DNA from: Agromyces lapidis
GTDB lineage: Bacteria; Actinomycetota; Actinomycetes; Actinomycetales; Microbacteriaceae
DNA: 64,000 nucleotides
Direction: 5' to 3'
Assembly: GCF_009749405.1 (NCBI RefSeq)
Contig: NZ_WBIQ01000010.1
Location: forward strand, 248,001-312,000
Below, one piece after another: positions 42,146 to 49,909 of the stretch (positions within the stretch are counted from its first letter, which is position 1; every line of letters starts with the position of its first letter). The position numbers and the translations under genes were made by a program. A model generated the notes under the pieces. It saw only the letters and a program-made list of their open reading frames with translations. It searched no databases and had not been told where the DNA came from.

Positions 42146-42205
42146 GCGATCGCGGCCCAGGCGATCGCGGCCCGGGCGATCGCGGCCCAGGCGATCGTTC
42201 CCGGG
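42146..42205. repeat. 15-bp tandem repeat, three exact-type copies plus a partial
   Basis: GCGATCGCGGCCCAG, the same with CGG at the end, GCGATCGCGGCCCAG again, then a diverged fourth unit. It lies in the 265 bp gap between hemD and the hemB promoter. The palindromic core GCGATCGC recurs every 15 bp. No coding sense. Confidence 0.85.
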
Positions 42206-42308
42206 GTCGTTCTCCGACATCCCGTTCATCGCAAGCACGTGCGAGTGACGGGATTCGACCCCCGGAATGGGTCTCCGCGGGCGCGGGCGGCGGGGGCGGG
42301 CGCGGCGC

Positions 42309-42331
42309 GGGGCGGGGCGGGGCGGGGCGGG
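42309..42331 (+). repeat. G-quadruplex-forming run downstream of hemD
   Basis: Four GGGG tracts and a final GGG are separated by single C residues. This is an ideal four-layer G4 motif on the + strand, which is the template strand for hemD transcription. It starts 29 bases past the hemD stop and could slow or end transcription before hemB. Confidence 0.7.
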
Positions 42332-42359
42332 TGCCGGGTCGGGCGGGCGAAGAGCGCCG

Positions 42360-43178
42360 TCAGGCCAGCGCGGTCGCCGCGTCGACGACCGCGTCGATGA
42401 GCGACTCGGCCGAGCGCTCGCGCGCCACGACGTCGACGCGGAGGCCGACCGCGCCTGCGTCCTTCTTGGTCTGCGGGCCGATCGCGGCGACGAGGGTCGA
42501 CTCGGGAATGGGGCCGAGCTGGTTCTGCACCTGCTCGGCGACGCTGCCCGAGGTGACGAGCACGGCGTGCACGAGACCCGCCCGCACGTCGGCGGCGACC
42601 TTCTCGGTGACCGGCACGCCCACCGTGCGGTAGGCGACGACGGCCTCCACGTGGTGGCCCATGCGCTCGAGCCCGATCGAGAGCACCTGCTTCGCGATCG
42701 CCGAACGCAGAGCGAGCACCCGCAGGCCGGGGGCGCCGTCGGTCGCGGCCTCCCACTCCTCGAGCATGCCGCGCGCCGAGTTGTCTTCGGCGGGCACGAT
42801 GTCGGCGTGGTAGCCCGCGGCGACGAGCGCGGCAGCGGTGGTCTCGCCGACCGCTGCGACCTTCGTCGTCTCGGGGATCACGGCACCGTACGAGGAGAGC
42901 ACGTCGACCGTCGTCGCGCTCGTGATGGTCAGCCAGTCGAACCCGCCCCCGGCGAGCTTCGCGAGGGCGGCCTCGAGCGCCGGCTGGTCGTCGGCGGGCG
43001 CGAAGTTGATGAGGGGCGCGACGATCGGCGAGGCTCCGCGCGAACGCAGCGCGGCGGCGACACCGTCGCCCCAGGGCCCACCACGGGGCACGAGCACACG
43101 CCAACCGGCGAGCGGCTTGGCGGCACCACCCGACGCGGGCAGCCTGATGGCGCCCGTCATCGGTTCGAATTCAGTCAC
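42360..43178 (-). CDS. hemD: Uroporphyrinogen-III synthase
   Basis: A 272-residue HemD with the loose two-domain fold: GWRVLVPRGGPWGDGVAAAL at the start, FDWLTITSATTVDVL, GETTAAAL, and in the second half VHAVLVTSGSVAEQVQ and AIGPQTKKDA. It closes hydroxymethylbilane to uroporphyrinogen III. The sequence is poorly conserved as always in this family, but gene order (hemC-hemD, GTGA overlap) settles it. GTG start at 43178; an ATG six codons in is possible. Confidence 0.9.
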   Translation of the reverse strand: MTEFEPMTGAIRLPASGGAAKPLAGWRVLVPRGGPWGDGVAAALRSRGASPIVAPLINFAPADDQPALEAALAKLAGGGFDWLTITSATTVDVLSSYGAVIPETTKVAAVGETTAAALVAAGYHADIVPAEDNSARGMLEEWEAATDGAPGLRVLALRSAIAKQVLSIGLERMGHHVEAVVAYRTVGVPVTEKVAADVRAGLVHAVLVTSGSVAEQVQNQLGPIPESTLVAAIGPQTKKDAGAVGLRVDVVARERSAESLIDAVVDAATALA

Positions 43179-44128
43179 GGCTGCTCCTCAGGGGGAACGA
43201 GGTCTGCGGCGCCGTTGCCGAGGAGTTCGTCGACGGCGCGGTCTGCGACGTCGCGTGCCGCATCCGCCAGATCGGCGGCCGAGCGGCTTTCGGGGGTGGC
43301 CGCGTGCGAGCTGGTGAGTCGCCGCGTCCCGTCGGCACTGTACACGCTCGCCGTCAGGAACAGAAGTTCGTCCTCGATGAACGCGGTCGCGCCCACGGGG
43401 GCCGCGCATCCCGCCTCGAGTCCGGCGAGCACGAGGCGCTCGGCCAGCACGGTGGCCCTGGTGGCGGCGTGGTCGATCGCCTCGAGGGCCCGCTCGAGGT
43501 CGCGGTCGCCGCGTTCGCGCCGCACCTCGATGGCGAGGGCGCCCTGGCCCGGCGCGGTCGGCCAGTCGCCGAGCGAGAGGTGGTCGGTCGCGGCATCCAG
43601 CCGCCCGAGGCGGCCGAGCCCGGCGGCGGCGAGCAGCACCGCGTCGAGCTCGCCCGACTCGACCTTGCCGAGCCGGGTGTCGATGTTGCCGCGGAGGTCG
43701 ACCGCGACGACGTCGGGGCGTGCGGCGCCGAGCTGCGCGATCCGCCGCGGTGAACCGGTGCCGACGCGCGCGCCCTCGGGCAGCGTTGCAAGGGTGAGCC
43801 CGTCGCGGGCGCACAGCACGTCGCGGGCGTCGACCCGCTTCGGCACGGCGCCGAGGCGGAGTCCCTCGTGCTCGGCCGTCGGCAGGTCCTTCAGGGAGTG
43901 CACGACGAGGTCGCACTCCCCCGCGAGCAGCGCCTCGCGGAGCGCCGCGGCGAAGACGCCGGTGCCGCCGATCGAGGCGAGCGAGGCGCGCGAGGTGTCG
44001 CCCTGGGTCGTGATCGGCACGAGCTCGATCTCGGCCCCGGCGGCCTTCGCGATCCGCTCGGAGATCTGGCGCGTCTGCGCCATCGCGAGTGCGCTGCCGC
44101 GGGTGCCGACCCGGATGACGGTGCTCAC
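43175..44128 (-). CDS. hemC: Hydroxymethylbilane synthase
   Basis: A 317-residue porphobilinogen deaminase. VIRVGTRGSALAMAQ, VHSLKDLPT and GTGSPRRIAQL are signatures, and the dipyrromethane cofactor cysteine is C241 in LEAGCAAPVGA. The GTG at 44128 overlaps the ferrochelatase stop (GTGA). It sits between cpfC and hemD in one operon. Confidence 0.95.
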   Translation of the reverse strand: MSTVIRVGTRGSALAMAQTRQISERIAKAAGAEIELVPITTQGDTSRASLASIGGTGVFAAALREALLAGECDLVVHSLKDLPTAEHEGLRLGAVPKRVDARDVLCARDGLTLATLPEGARVGTGSPRRIAQLGAARPDVVAVDLRGNIDTRLGKVESGELDAVLLAAAGLGRLGRLDAATDHLSLGDWPTAPGQGALAIEVRRERGDRDLERALEAIDHAATRATVLAERLVLAGLEAGCAAPVGATAFIEDELLFLTASVYSADGTRRLTSSHAATPESRSAADLADAARDVADRAVDELLGNGAADLVPPEEQP

Positions 44129-45381
44129 GGCGCGATCCCTGCGAGGGCGGGACGGAACCCGAGGCGCACGTTCTCGCAGCAGCCCGGGCGGCACACGTCG
44201 TACCAGGGGCCGAGCTCGGTGACCGCGGGGCGCTCGGCGACCGGGGTGCCGTTCACGCGCTCGAGCACGAGGTCGACGAGGCCGGCGACGTACGCGGGGT
44301 GCGTGCCGGGGGTCGGCACGCGCACCGCCGCGAGCCCGTGCTCGCCTGCGGTCTCGAGTGCCTCGTTGTCGAGGTCCCAGAGCACCTCCATGTGGTCGCT
44401 CACGAAGCCAAGCGGCACGATCACGACGGCCGATCGGCCCGCCGCCGGGAGTTCGGCGATCGCGTCGTTGATGTCGGGCTCGAGCCACGGCATCGACGGG
44501 GGCCCCGAGCGCGACTGGTAGACGAGCTGCCATGCGACGTCGTCGGCGCCCGCTTCGCGCATGACGACCTCGGCGACGGCGCGATGCTGCGCCGCGTACG
44601 CGCCGCCCTCGCCGAAGCCGCGGTCGGCCGGGCCGGACTTCGCGGCGTCGGTCGAGGGGATGGAGTGGGTGGCGAAGAGGACCTCGATGCCGGAACGCTC
44701 GAGGTCGGGGTTCTGCTCGAGCAGCGTCGCGATGCCGTCGCGCACCCCTTCGACGAAGGGCTGCACGAAGCCGGGGTGGTCGAAGAACTGGCGCACCTTG
44801 TCGATCTGGATCACGTCGCCGAGCCCGGTGTCGGCGAGCGCGTCGGCGAAGTCCTCGCGATACTGGCGGCAGCTCGAGTACGAGCTGTACGCGCTCGTTG
44901 CGATGGCGATGAGCTTCGTGTGACCTGCGGCCTTCGCCTCGGCGAGCGCGTCGTTGAGATACGGATCCCAGTTGCGGTTGCCCCAGAGCACGGGCAGCTC
45001 GACGCCGCGGCTCGCGAGTTCGGCCTCGAGGGCCGCCTTCAGCTCGCGGTTGTGCTCGTTGATCGGGCTGACACCGCCGAAGTGGCGATAGTGGTGCGCG
45101 ACCTCCTCGAGGCGCTCATCGGGGATGCCGCGCCCGCTCGTCACATTGCGGAGGAACGGGATCACGTCGTCCTGCCCCTCGGGGCCGCCGAAGCCGGCGA
45201 GCAGGATCGCGTCGTACGCGACCGGCTCGGTGACGTGCTCGGCGCCCTGCTGGGCGGCAGGGGTCGCGCCGGGCACGATCGCGCCGGGCACGCAGGGTGC
45301 GGATGCCGCGGGGCCGGGCTTGCGGCCACGAGCGGGCGCGGCGCCCTCAGCGCCCGTGGACCCGAGGTTGGTGGCGGCCAT
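44125..45381 (-). CDS. cpfC: Coproporphyrin ferrochelatase
   Basis: A 418-residue HemH/CpfC enzyme inserting iron into coproporphyrin III. DAILLAGFGGPEGQDDVIPFLRN, THSIPSTD and LPLGFVSDHMEVLWDLD-like (IVPLGFVSDHMEV) are family motifs. Cys residues in YDVCRPGCCENVRLG near the C-terminus fit the [2Fe-2S] cluster known in actinobacterial ferrochelatases. An Ala/Pro-rich N-terminal extension of about 50 residues, partly a 15-bp tandem duplication, precedes the core. An in-frame GTG at 45234 could be the true core start, but the ATG at 45381 overlaps the hemQ stop (TAATG). Confidence 0.94.
   Translation of the reverse strand: MAATNLGSTGAEGAAPARGRKPGPAASAPCVPGAIVPGATPAAQQGAEHVTEPVAYDAILLAGFGGPEGQDDVIPFLRNVTSGRGIPDERLEEVAHHYRHFGGVSPINEHNRELKAALEAELASRGVELPVLWGNRNWDPYLNDALAEAKAAGHTKLIAIATSAYSSYSSCRQYREDFADALADTGLGDVIQIDKVRQFFDHPGFVQPFVEGVRDGIATLLEQNPDLERSGIEVLFATHSIPSTDAAKSGPADRGFGEGGAYAAQHRAVAEVVMREAGADDVAWQLVYQSRSGPPSMPWLEPDINDAIAELPAAGRSAVVIVPLGFVSDHMEVLWDLDNEALETAGEHGLAAVRVPTPGTHPAYVAGLVDLVLERVNGTPVAERPAVTELGPWYDVCRPGCCENVRLGFRPALAGIAP
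45264..45292 (-). repeat. 15-bp tandem duplication in the cpfC extension
   Basis: TCGCGCCGGGCACG repeats with a 15-bp period (45264 and 45279). It encodes part of the Gly/Ala/Pro-rich N-terminal extension of ferrochelatase. Confidence 0.75.
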
Positions 45382-46133
45382 TACTGCAGCACCTCCACGA
45401 GTTCGGCGGTCGTGATGCGTCGACCGGTGTAGAACGGCACCTCTTCACGCACGTGCATGCGGGCATCGGTGGCGCGGAGCTCGCGCATCATGTCGACGAG
45501 CTCTGTGAGCTCGTCGGATTCGATCGGCAGCAGCCACTCGTAGTCGCCGAGGGCGAAGGCGCTGACCGTGTTCGCGATCGCGCCGCGGAACGAGGCGCCC
45601 TTGCGGCCGTGCTCGGCGAGCATGCGGCTGCGCTCGGCCGGGTCGAGCAGGTACCAGTCGTAGCTGCGCACGAAGGGGTAGACCGTCATCCAGGTCTTCG
45701 GCTCGAGGCCGCGGAGGAAGCCGGGCACATGCGCTTTGTTGAACTCGGCGTCGCGATGCACGCCCATCGCGTTCCACGTCGGCAGCAGCGTCTTCAGGAG
45801 GCGAGCGCGACGCAGCTCGCGGAGCGCCCACTGGAGACCCTCGGCGGTCGGGCCGTGCAGCCACAGCATGACGTCGGCGTCGGCGCGGAGGCCCGAGACG
45901 TCGTAGATGCCGCGGAGGGTCACGCCCTCGTTCTCGACGAGCGAGATCACGCCGTCGAGCTCCTCGACGACGCGGCGCACGTCGTGCCCGTCGAAGTCGT
46001 CGGGGCGGGCGGGGTCACGACGGAGCACCGCGAAGACCGTGTAGCCCTCTGGTGACTGCTGGCCGTCGGCCCCTGCAGCATCGGAGTTGTTCTGGAACGC
46101 GTCGGCTGCCGCTTCGGCAGCGGGGGAAGACAT
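45381..46133 (-). CDS. chdC: Coproheme decarboxylase (HemQ/ChdC)
   Basis: A 250-residue chlorite-dismutase-family protein that oxidatively decarboxylates coproheme to heme b. GYTVFAVLRRDP, VMLWLHGPTAEGLQWALREL and the region KTWMTVYPFVRSYDWYLL (containing the catalytic Tyr and the YPFVRSYDWY signature) are diagnostic of the actinobacterial form. The ATG at 46133 follows GGGGGAG at about nine bases. First gene of chdC-cpfC-hemC-hemD. Confidence 0.94.
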   Translation of the reverse strand: MSSPAAEAAADAFQNNSDAAGADGQQSPEGYTVFAVLRRDPARPDDFDGHDVRRVVEELDGVISLVENEGVTLRGIYDVSGLRADADVMLWLHGPTAEGLQWALRELRRARLLKTLLPTWNAMGVHRDAEFNKAHVPGFLRGLEPKTWMTVYPFVRSYDWYLLDPAERSRMLAEHGRKGASFRGAIANTVSAFALGDYEWLLPIESDELTELVDMMRELRATDARMHVREEVPFYTGRRITTAELVEVLQ

Positions 46134-46235
46134 GCCTCCAGTCTCCCCCTTTCCGCGCGAACGGCCAAAAGCGATGCGGATGCCTCGCGCCCGCGCCGCT
46201 CGTTCGGCGGGCCGCGGGTCGTGGGCTGCTCGGCA

Positions 46236-46241
46236 TAGGCT
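46236..46241 (+). promoter_or_regulatory. -10 box, leaderless promoter
   Basis: TAGGCT seven bases before the ATG at 46249. Confidence 0.5.
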
Positions 46242-46248
46242 GCCTGCC

Positions 46249-46692
46249 ATGCGGATCTGGTCGGTGCATCCCCGTTACCTCGACCGGCAGGGCCTCACCG
46301 CCTGCTGGCGCGAGACGTTGCTCGCGCAGGCGGTGCTCGAGGGCGCGACCCGCGGGTACACGAACCACCCGCAGCTCGAGCGCTTCCGCGAACTGCCCGA
46401 CCCGCTCGGTGCGATCGGCGACTATCTCGCGGGCGTCGCCGATGAGGCCGGCGAGCGCGGCTACCGCTTCGACGCGAGCAAGGTGCATCGACGCAGCGCC
46501 GGACCCGTCACGATCGAGGTCGCGACCGGGCAGCTGAGCCTCGAGTGGCGGCACCTCATGGCGAAGCTCGAGGCACGCAGCCCCGAACTCGCCCTGCGCT
46601 GGGCCGTGGTGGGCGCTCCCGAGCCGCATCCGCTGTTCTCGGTGGTCGAGGGGCCGGTCGCCCCGTGGGAGCGGGCACGCCCCCAAGCCTGA
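46249..46692 (+). CDS. Pyrimidine dimer DNA glycosylase family protein
   Basis: A 147-residue protein beginning MRIWSVHPRYLDRQGLTACW, the hallmark of the Pyr_excise family related to T4 endonuclease V. The GYTNHPQLERFRE segment is also conserved. The putative role is excision of UV-induced pyrimidine dimers; catalytic activity in this actinobacterial branch is not proven. The start is supported by the -10 box. It sits next to the photoprotective carotenoid genes, which may be coincidence. Confidence 0.82.
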   Translation: MRIWSVHPRYLDRQGLTACWRETLLAQAVLEGATRGYTNHPQLERFRELPDPLGAIGDYLAGVADEAGERGYRFDASKVHRRSAGPVTIEVATGQLSLEWRHLMAKLEARSPELALRWAVVGAPEPHPLFSVVEGPVAPWERARPQA

Positions 46693-46705
46693 GCGCCGGC
46701 CGGCC

Positions 46706-47272
46706 TCAGCCCTCGTGCTCGAGCTCGAGCTCGAGCTCGGTCGCGCTGAGTGCGTCGAGGAAGCGGATGACGACCTCGCGCTCGGCGGGGGCGAGCGCCG
46801 CGGCCGCCGCGAATCGCCGTGCGTGCAGGCGGCCGACCGATTCGCGGGCGACCGCCCGGGTCTCATCGGTGACGGTGATGGCGAGTGCGCGACGGTCGCT
46901 CGGGTGCGGAGCGCGGGTGATGTGGTCGCCGCGTTCGAGACGGTCGAGGAGTTTCGTGATCGAGGCGCTCGAGATGCCGAGGTAGTCGCTGAGCGCGCCG
47001 GGCGTTGCGATCTCGCCCTGGTTGCGCGCGGCGATGAGGAAGCGCAGGGCCCGCATGTCGGTCTCGTTGAGCTTCATGTAGCGGCTCGAGGCCTCGCTCA
47101 TCCGCCGCGCCGCGTCGTGCCATTCGCGCAGGCTCTGCATGACCCGCACGATCTGGTCGATCTCGACGTCGTCGAGACCCGTGCGGTCGACGAGCTCTCC
47201 GCCGGCGTCGAAGACCCGGGGGTCGTGCATCGCCGCTCGGACGTCGTGCGCCGGCTCCCCCGTTTCTGCCAT
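46706..47272 (-). CDS. crtR: MarR-type regulator of the carotenoid operon (CrtR-like)
   Basis: A 188-residue MarR protein. The winged helix covers ~75-140 with GALSDYLGISSASITKLLDRLERGDHITRAPHPSDRRALA. It is divergent from idi-crtE, exactly where CrtR lies in Corynebacterium glutamicum, where it represses crt genes and responds to geranylgeranyl diphosphate. The symbol is assigned from context. The acidic tail ELELELEHEG is encoded by a CTCGAG hexamer repeat. TAGAAT six bases before the ATG gives a strong leaderless promoter. Confidence 0.82.
   Translation of the reverse strand: MAETGEPAHDVRAAMHDPRVFDAGGELVDRTGLDDVEIDQIVRVMQSLREWHDAARRMSEASSRYMKLNETDMRALRFLIAARNQGEIATPGALSDYLGISSASITKLLDRLERGDHITRAPHPSDRRALAITVTDETRAVARESVGRLHARRFAAAAALAPAEREVVIRFLDALSATELELELEHEG
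46718..46738 (-). repeat. CTCGAG hexamer repeat in crtR
   Basis: Three and a half copies of CTCGAG encode alternating Glu-Leu at the C-terminus of the MarR protein. A likely site of length variation. Confidence 0.7.
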
Positions 47273-47278
47273 GGAGTG

Positions 47279-47284
47279 ATTCTA
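47279..47284 (-). promoter_or_regulatory. -10 box, leaderless promoter of crtR
   Basis: TAGAAT on the minus strand six bases before the ATG at 47272, a consensus-quality box. Confidence 0.6.
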
Positions 47285-47302
47285 GCGCAGTCGGCGTTAT
47301 TC

Positions 47303-47325
47303 TTGCTAAGCTAATTACTAGCCAA
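47303..47325. promoter_or_regulatory. AT-rich dyad between crtR and idi, candidate CrtR operator
   Basis: TTGCTAAG at the left and CTAGCCAA at the right form an imperfect inverted repeat around CTAATTA, in otherwise GC-rich DNA. It includes TAAGCT (47307-47312), a possible -10 for idi. It lies where a MarR dimer could control both directions. Confidence 0.5.
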
Positions 47326-47373
47326 AGCAGGTGAATGATCGCGAGTGCGCGGTCATCGAGGGATGGAGCGAGC

Positions 47374-47937
47374 ATGGGTCCCGACGACATCGAAGAGGTC
47401 GTGCTGCTCGACGCGCACGATCGCCCCATCGGGCGGGCGCCGAAATCGAGCGTGCACGGCGCCGACACCGCCAGGCACCTCGCCTTCTCGTGCCACGTCT
47501 TCAATGACCGGGGCGAGCTGCTCGTGACGCGGCGCGCCCTCGCGAAGCAGGCCTGGCCCGGGGTGTGGACGAACTCGTTCTGCGGCCACCCCGCGCCCGC
47601 CGAGACACTGGTCCATGCGATCCGACGCCGCGGCGAGTTCGAGCTCGGGCTCGCCCTCGATCGCATCGAGCCCGTCCTGCCGACCTTCCACTACCGCGCG
47701 ACCGACGCCTCCGGTGTCGTCGAGAACGAGCTGTGCCCCGTCTACACCGCGACCACGACCTCGACGCCCCAGCCGCACCCCGGCGAGGTGATGGACTACC
47801 GCTGGGTCGAACTCGAGCGACTCGCCCTCGCCATCGAGCACGCCCCCTGGGCGTTCAGTCCGTGGTTCGTCCTGCAGGCGAGACTGCTGCCGTTCCTCAG
47901 CGGCTCCCACGTCGCGCGCGAGGCGATCGCCTCATGA
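47374..47937 (+). CDS. idi: Isopentenyl-diphosphate delta-isomerase, type I
   Basis: A 187-residue Nudix-fold enzyme interconverting IPP and DMAPP to supply crtE. The catalytic Cys is in WTNSFCGHP and the Glu in VENELCPVY; HLAFSCHVFNDRGELLVTRRA is the Nudix-like start. The ATG at 47374 has GGAGC five bases ahead; an ATG at 47335 would add 13 residues without a good ribosome site. First gene of the carotenoid operon, overlapping crtE by four bases. Confidence 0.94.
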   Translation: MGPDDIEEVVLLDAHDRPIGRAPKSSVHGADTARHLAFSCHVFNDRGELLVTRRALAKQAWPGVWTNSFCGHPAPAETLVHAIRRRGEFELGLALDRIEPVLPTFHYRATDASGVVENELCPVYTATTTSTPQPHPGEVMDYRWVELERLALAIEHAPWAFSPWFVLQARLLPFLSGSHVAREAIAS

Positions 47938-48995
47938 TCGGCGCGACGCTCGACCGCACCGTCGACGACCGGGCGGCCGTCGACGAGTACCTCGACCGAT
48001 GGTTCACCGAGCGTCTCGATCGGGCGACGGGGCACGGCCGCGACTACGTGCTGCTGTGGCAGGCCGCCCGCGACGGCGCCGCCGGCGGCAAGCGCATCCG
48101 ACCCGCGCTCGTGCTCGAGGCCCACGCCGCCTTCACCGGTTCGACTTCGGTCGAAGCGGTGCGCCTCGCCGCAGCCTTCGAACTGCTGCACACCGCCTTC
48201 CTCATGCACGACGACGTCATCGACCACGATCTCGTGCGCCGCGGTGCACCGAACGTCGCCGGCCGCTTCGCGATCGAGGGCCTCGCACGCGGCCTCTCGA
48301 GCACCCGCGCCAACGAACTCGGCGAGGCGTCGGCGATCCTCGCGGGCGACCTGCTGCTGAGCGGCGCGCACCGCGTCGTCGCCGGGCTCGACGCCCCCGT
48401 CGGGGTGCGCGAGCTGCTGCTCGGCATCCTCGACGAGTGCGTGTTCCTGGCGGCCGCCGGAGAGCACGCCGACGTGGGCCAGTCGGGCGCCGCGCCCGGC
48501 GAGGGCGACATCCTCGCGATGATCGAGCACAAGACGGCCTCCTACTCGTTCAGCGCCCCGCTGCAGGCGGGCGCGGTACTCGGTCGAGCGCCCGCCGACG
48601 CGGTGCTCGAGCTCGGCGCGATCGGCCGCCACCTCGGCGTCGCGTTCCAGTTGCGCGACGACGTGCTCGGCGTGTTCGGCGCCGCCCCCGTCACCGGCAA
48701 GTCGGTGATCGGCGACCTCCGCGAGGGCAAGGAGACCCTGCTCATCGCCTACGCCCGAGAGCACGCGGCGTGGGACTCGGTCGCCGCGGACTTCGGCCTC
48801 CCCGAGCTCGACGAGGCGGGCGCCGCCCGCCTGCGGGGCGTGATCGAGTCGAGCGGGGCGCGCGACCGCGTCGAACGGCTCATCGACGAGCGCTGCGCCG
48901 ACGCGGTCGCCGCCGTCGAGCGGGCGGGGCTGCCCCCACGGCTGACGGCGTCGCTCACGGCGACGGCCCGCCGCTGCGTGGAGCGTGCGCGATGA
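47934..48995 (+). CDS. crtE: Geranylgeranyl diphosphate synthase
   Basis: A 353-residue trans-prenyltransferase. GGKRIRPALVLEAH, the first Asp-rich motif MHDDVIDHD and the second in FQLRDDVLGVFG (D-D-x-x-G, a variant also seen in actinobacterial homologues) are present, as is GDLREGKETLL. It makes the C20 precursor for phytoene. ATGA overlap with idi and with crtB shows cotranslation. Confidence 0.94.
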   Translation: MIGATLDRTVDDRAAVDEYLDRWFTERLDRATGHGRDYVLLWQAARDGAAGGKRIRPALVLEAHAAFTGSTSVEAVRLAAAFELLHTAFLMHDDVIDHDLVRRGAPNVAGRFAIEGLARGLSSTRANELGEASAILAGDLLLSGAHRVVAGLDAPVGVRELLLGILDECVFLAAAGEHADVGQSGAAPGEGDILAMIEHKTASYSFSAPLQAGAVLGRAPADAVLELGAIGRHLGVAFQLRDDVLGVFGAAPVTGKSVIGDLREGKETLLIAYAREHAAWDSVAADFGLPELDEAGAARLRGVIESSGARDRVERLIDERCADAVAAVERAGLPPRLTASLTATARRCVERAR

Positions 48996-49909
48996 GCGCC
49001 GCCGCACCGACCGGCCTCGCGCTCTACGACCGCACGGCCAGGCAGAGCGCCGCGCAGGTGATCTCGCGCTATTCGACCTCGTTCGGACTCGCGAGCCGGC
49101 TCTGCTCGCCCGCGATCCGCACGCACCTCGCCGACCTCTACGCCCTCGTGCGCATCGCCGATGAGATCGTCGACGGCCCCGCCGCCGAGGCCGGGCTCGA
49201 CGTCGCAGAGCGCCGCGAGCTGCTCGACGCCCTCGAGGCCGAGACCGAGGCCGCGACGGCCCGCGGGTACAGTTCGAACCTCGTCGTGCACGCCTTCGCG
49301 CAGACCGCGCGGTCCACCGGGTTCGGCCCCGAGCTCACGCGCCCCTTCTTCGCCTCGATGCGTCGCGACCTCGACCAGGTCTCGTTCGACGAGGCCGAGC
49401 TGCGCGACTACGTCTACGGCTCGGCCGAAGTCGTCGGCCTCATGTGCCTGCGCGCCTTCAGCGAGGGGCTCCCCGCCGACGCCGAGCGCGACGCGCGCTG
49501 GCAGCGCGGCGCCCGCCACCTCGGCGCCGCCTTCCAGAAGGTCAACTTCCTGCGCGATCTCGCCGACGACGTCGGCGCCCTCGACCGCCGGTACTTCCCC
49601 GGCGTCGACCCGCGGCACTTCGGCGAGGCCGAGAAGCACCGCCTCCTCGACGACATCGATCGCGACCTCGCGATCGCGGGCGAGGTCGTCGGCGAACTGC
49701 CGGGCGGATGCCGCCGGGCCGTCGCCGCTGCGCACGCGCTCTTCTCCGCCCTCGCCGAGCGCCTGCGGCGCACCCCCGCCGACGAGCTGCTGACGACCCG
49801 GGTGAGCGTGCCGACGACGCGCAAGCTGCTGCTGCTCGTCCGTGCCGCGGCCTCACGGGCGCATCCTGTCGCGCCGGCGCACGCGCACGCTCACGAGGTG
49901 ACGGCGTGA
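48992..49909 (+). CDS. crtB: Phytoene synthase
   Basis: A 305-residue squalene/phytoene synthase joining two GGPP. ISRYSTSFGLASRL, the Asp-rich ALVRIADEIVDGP and the second motif FQKVNFLRDLADDV are diagnostic. A His/Ala-rich C-terminal tail (PVAPAHAHAHE) is probably disordered. The crtI ATG overlaps its stop (TGATG). Confidence 0.95.
   Translation: MSAAAPTGLALYDRTARQSAAQVISRYSTSFGLASRLCSPAIRTHLADLYALVRIADEIVDGPAAEAGLDVAERRELLDALEAETEAATARGYSSNLVVHAFAQTARSTGFGPELTRPFFASMRRDLDQVSFDEAELRDYVYGSAEVVGLMCLRAFSEGLPADAERDARWQRGARHLGAAFQKVNFLRDLADDVGALDRRYFPGVDPRHFGEAEKHRLLDDIDRDLAIAGEVVGELPGGCRRAVAAAHALFSALAERLRRTPADELLTTRVSVPTTRKLLLLVRAAASRAHPVAPAHAHAHEVTA

Noticed and set aside
42146..42190. GCGATCGC octamers as HIP1-type elements
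   Set aside because: They occur only because of one local 15-bp tandem repeat, not dispersed through the window as HIP1 is in cyanobacteria.
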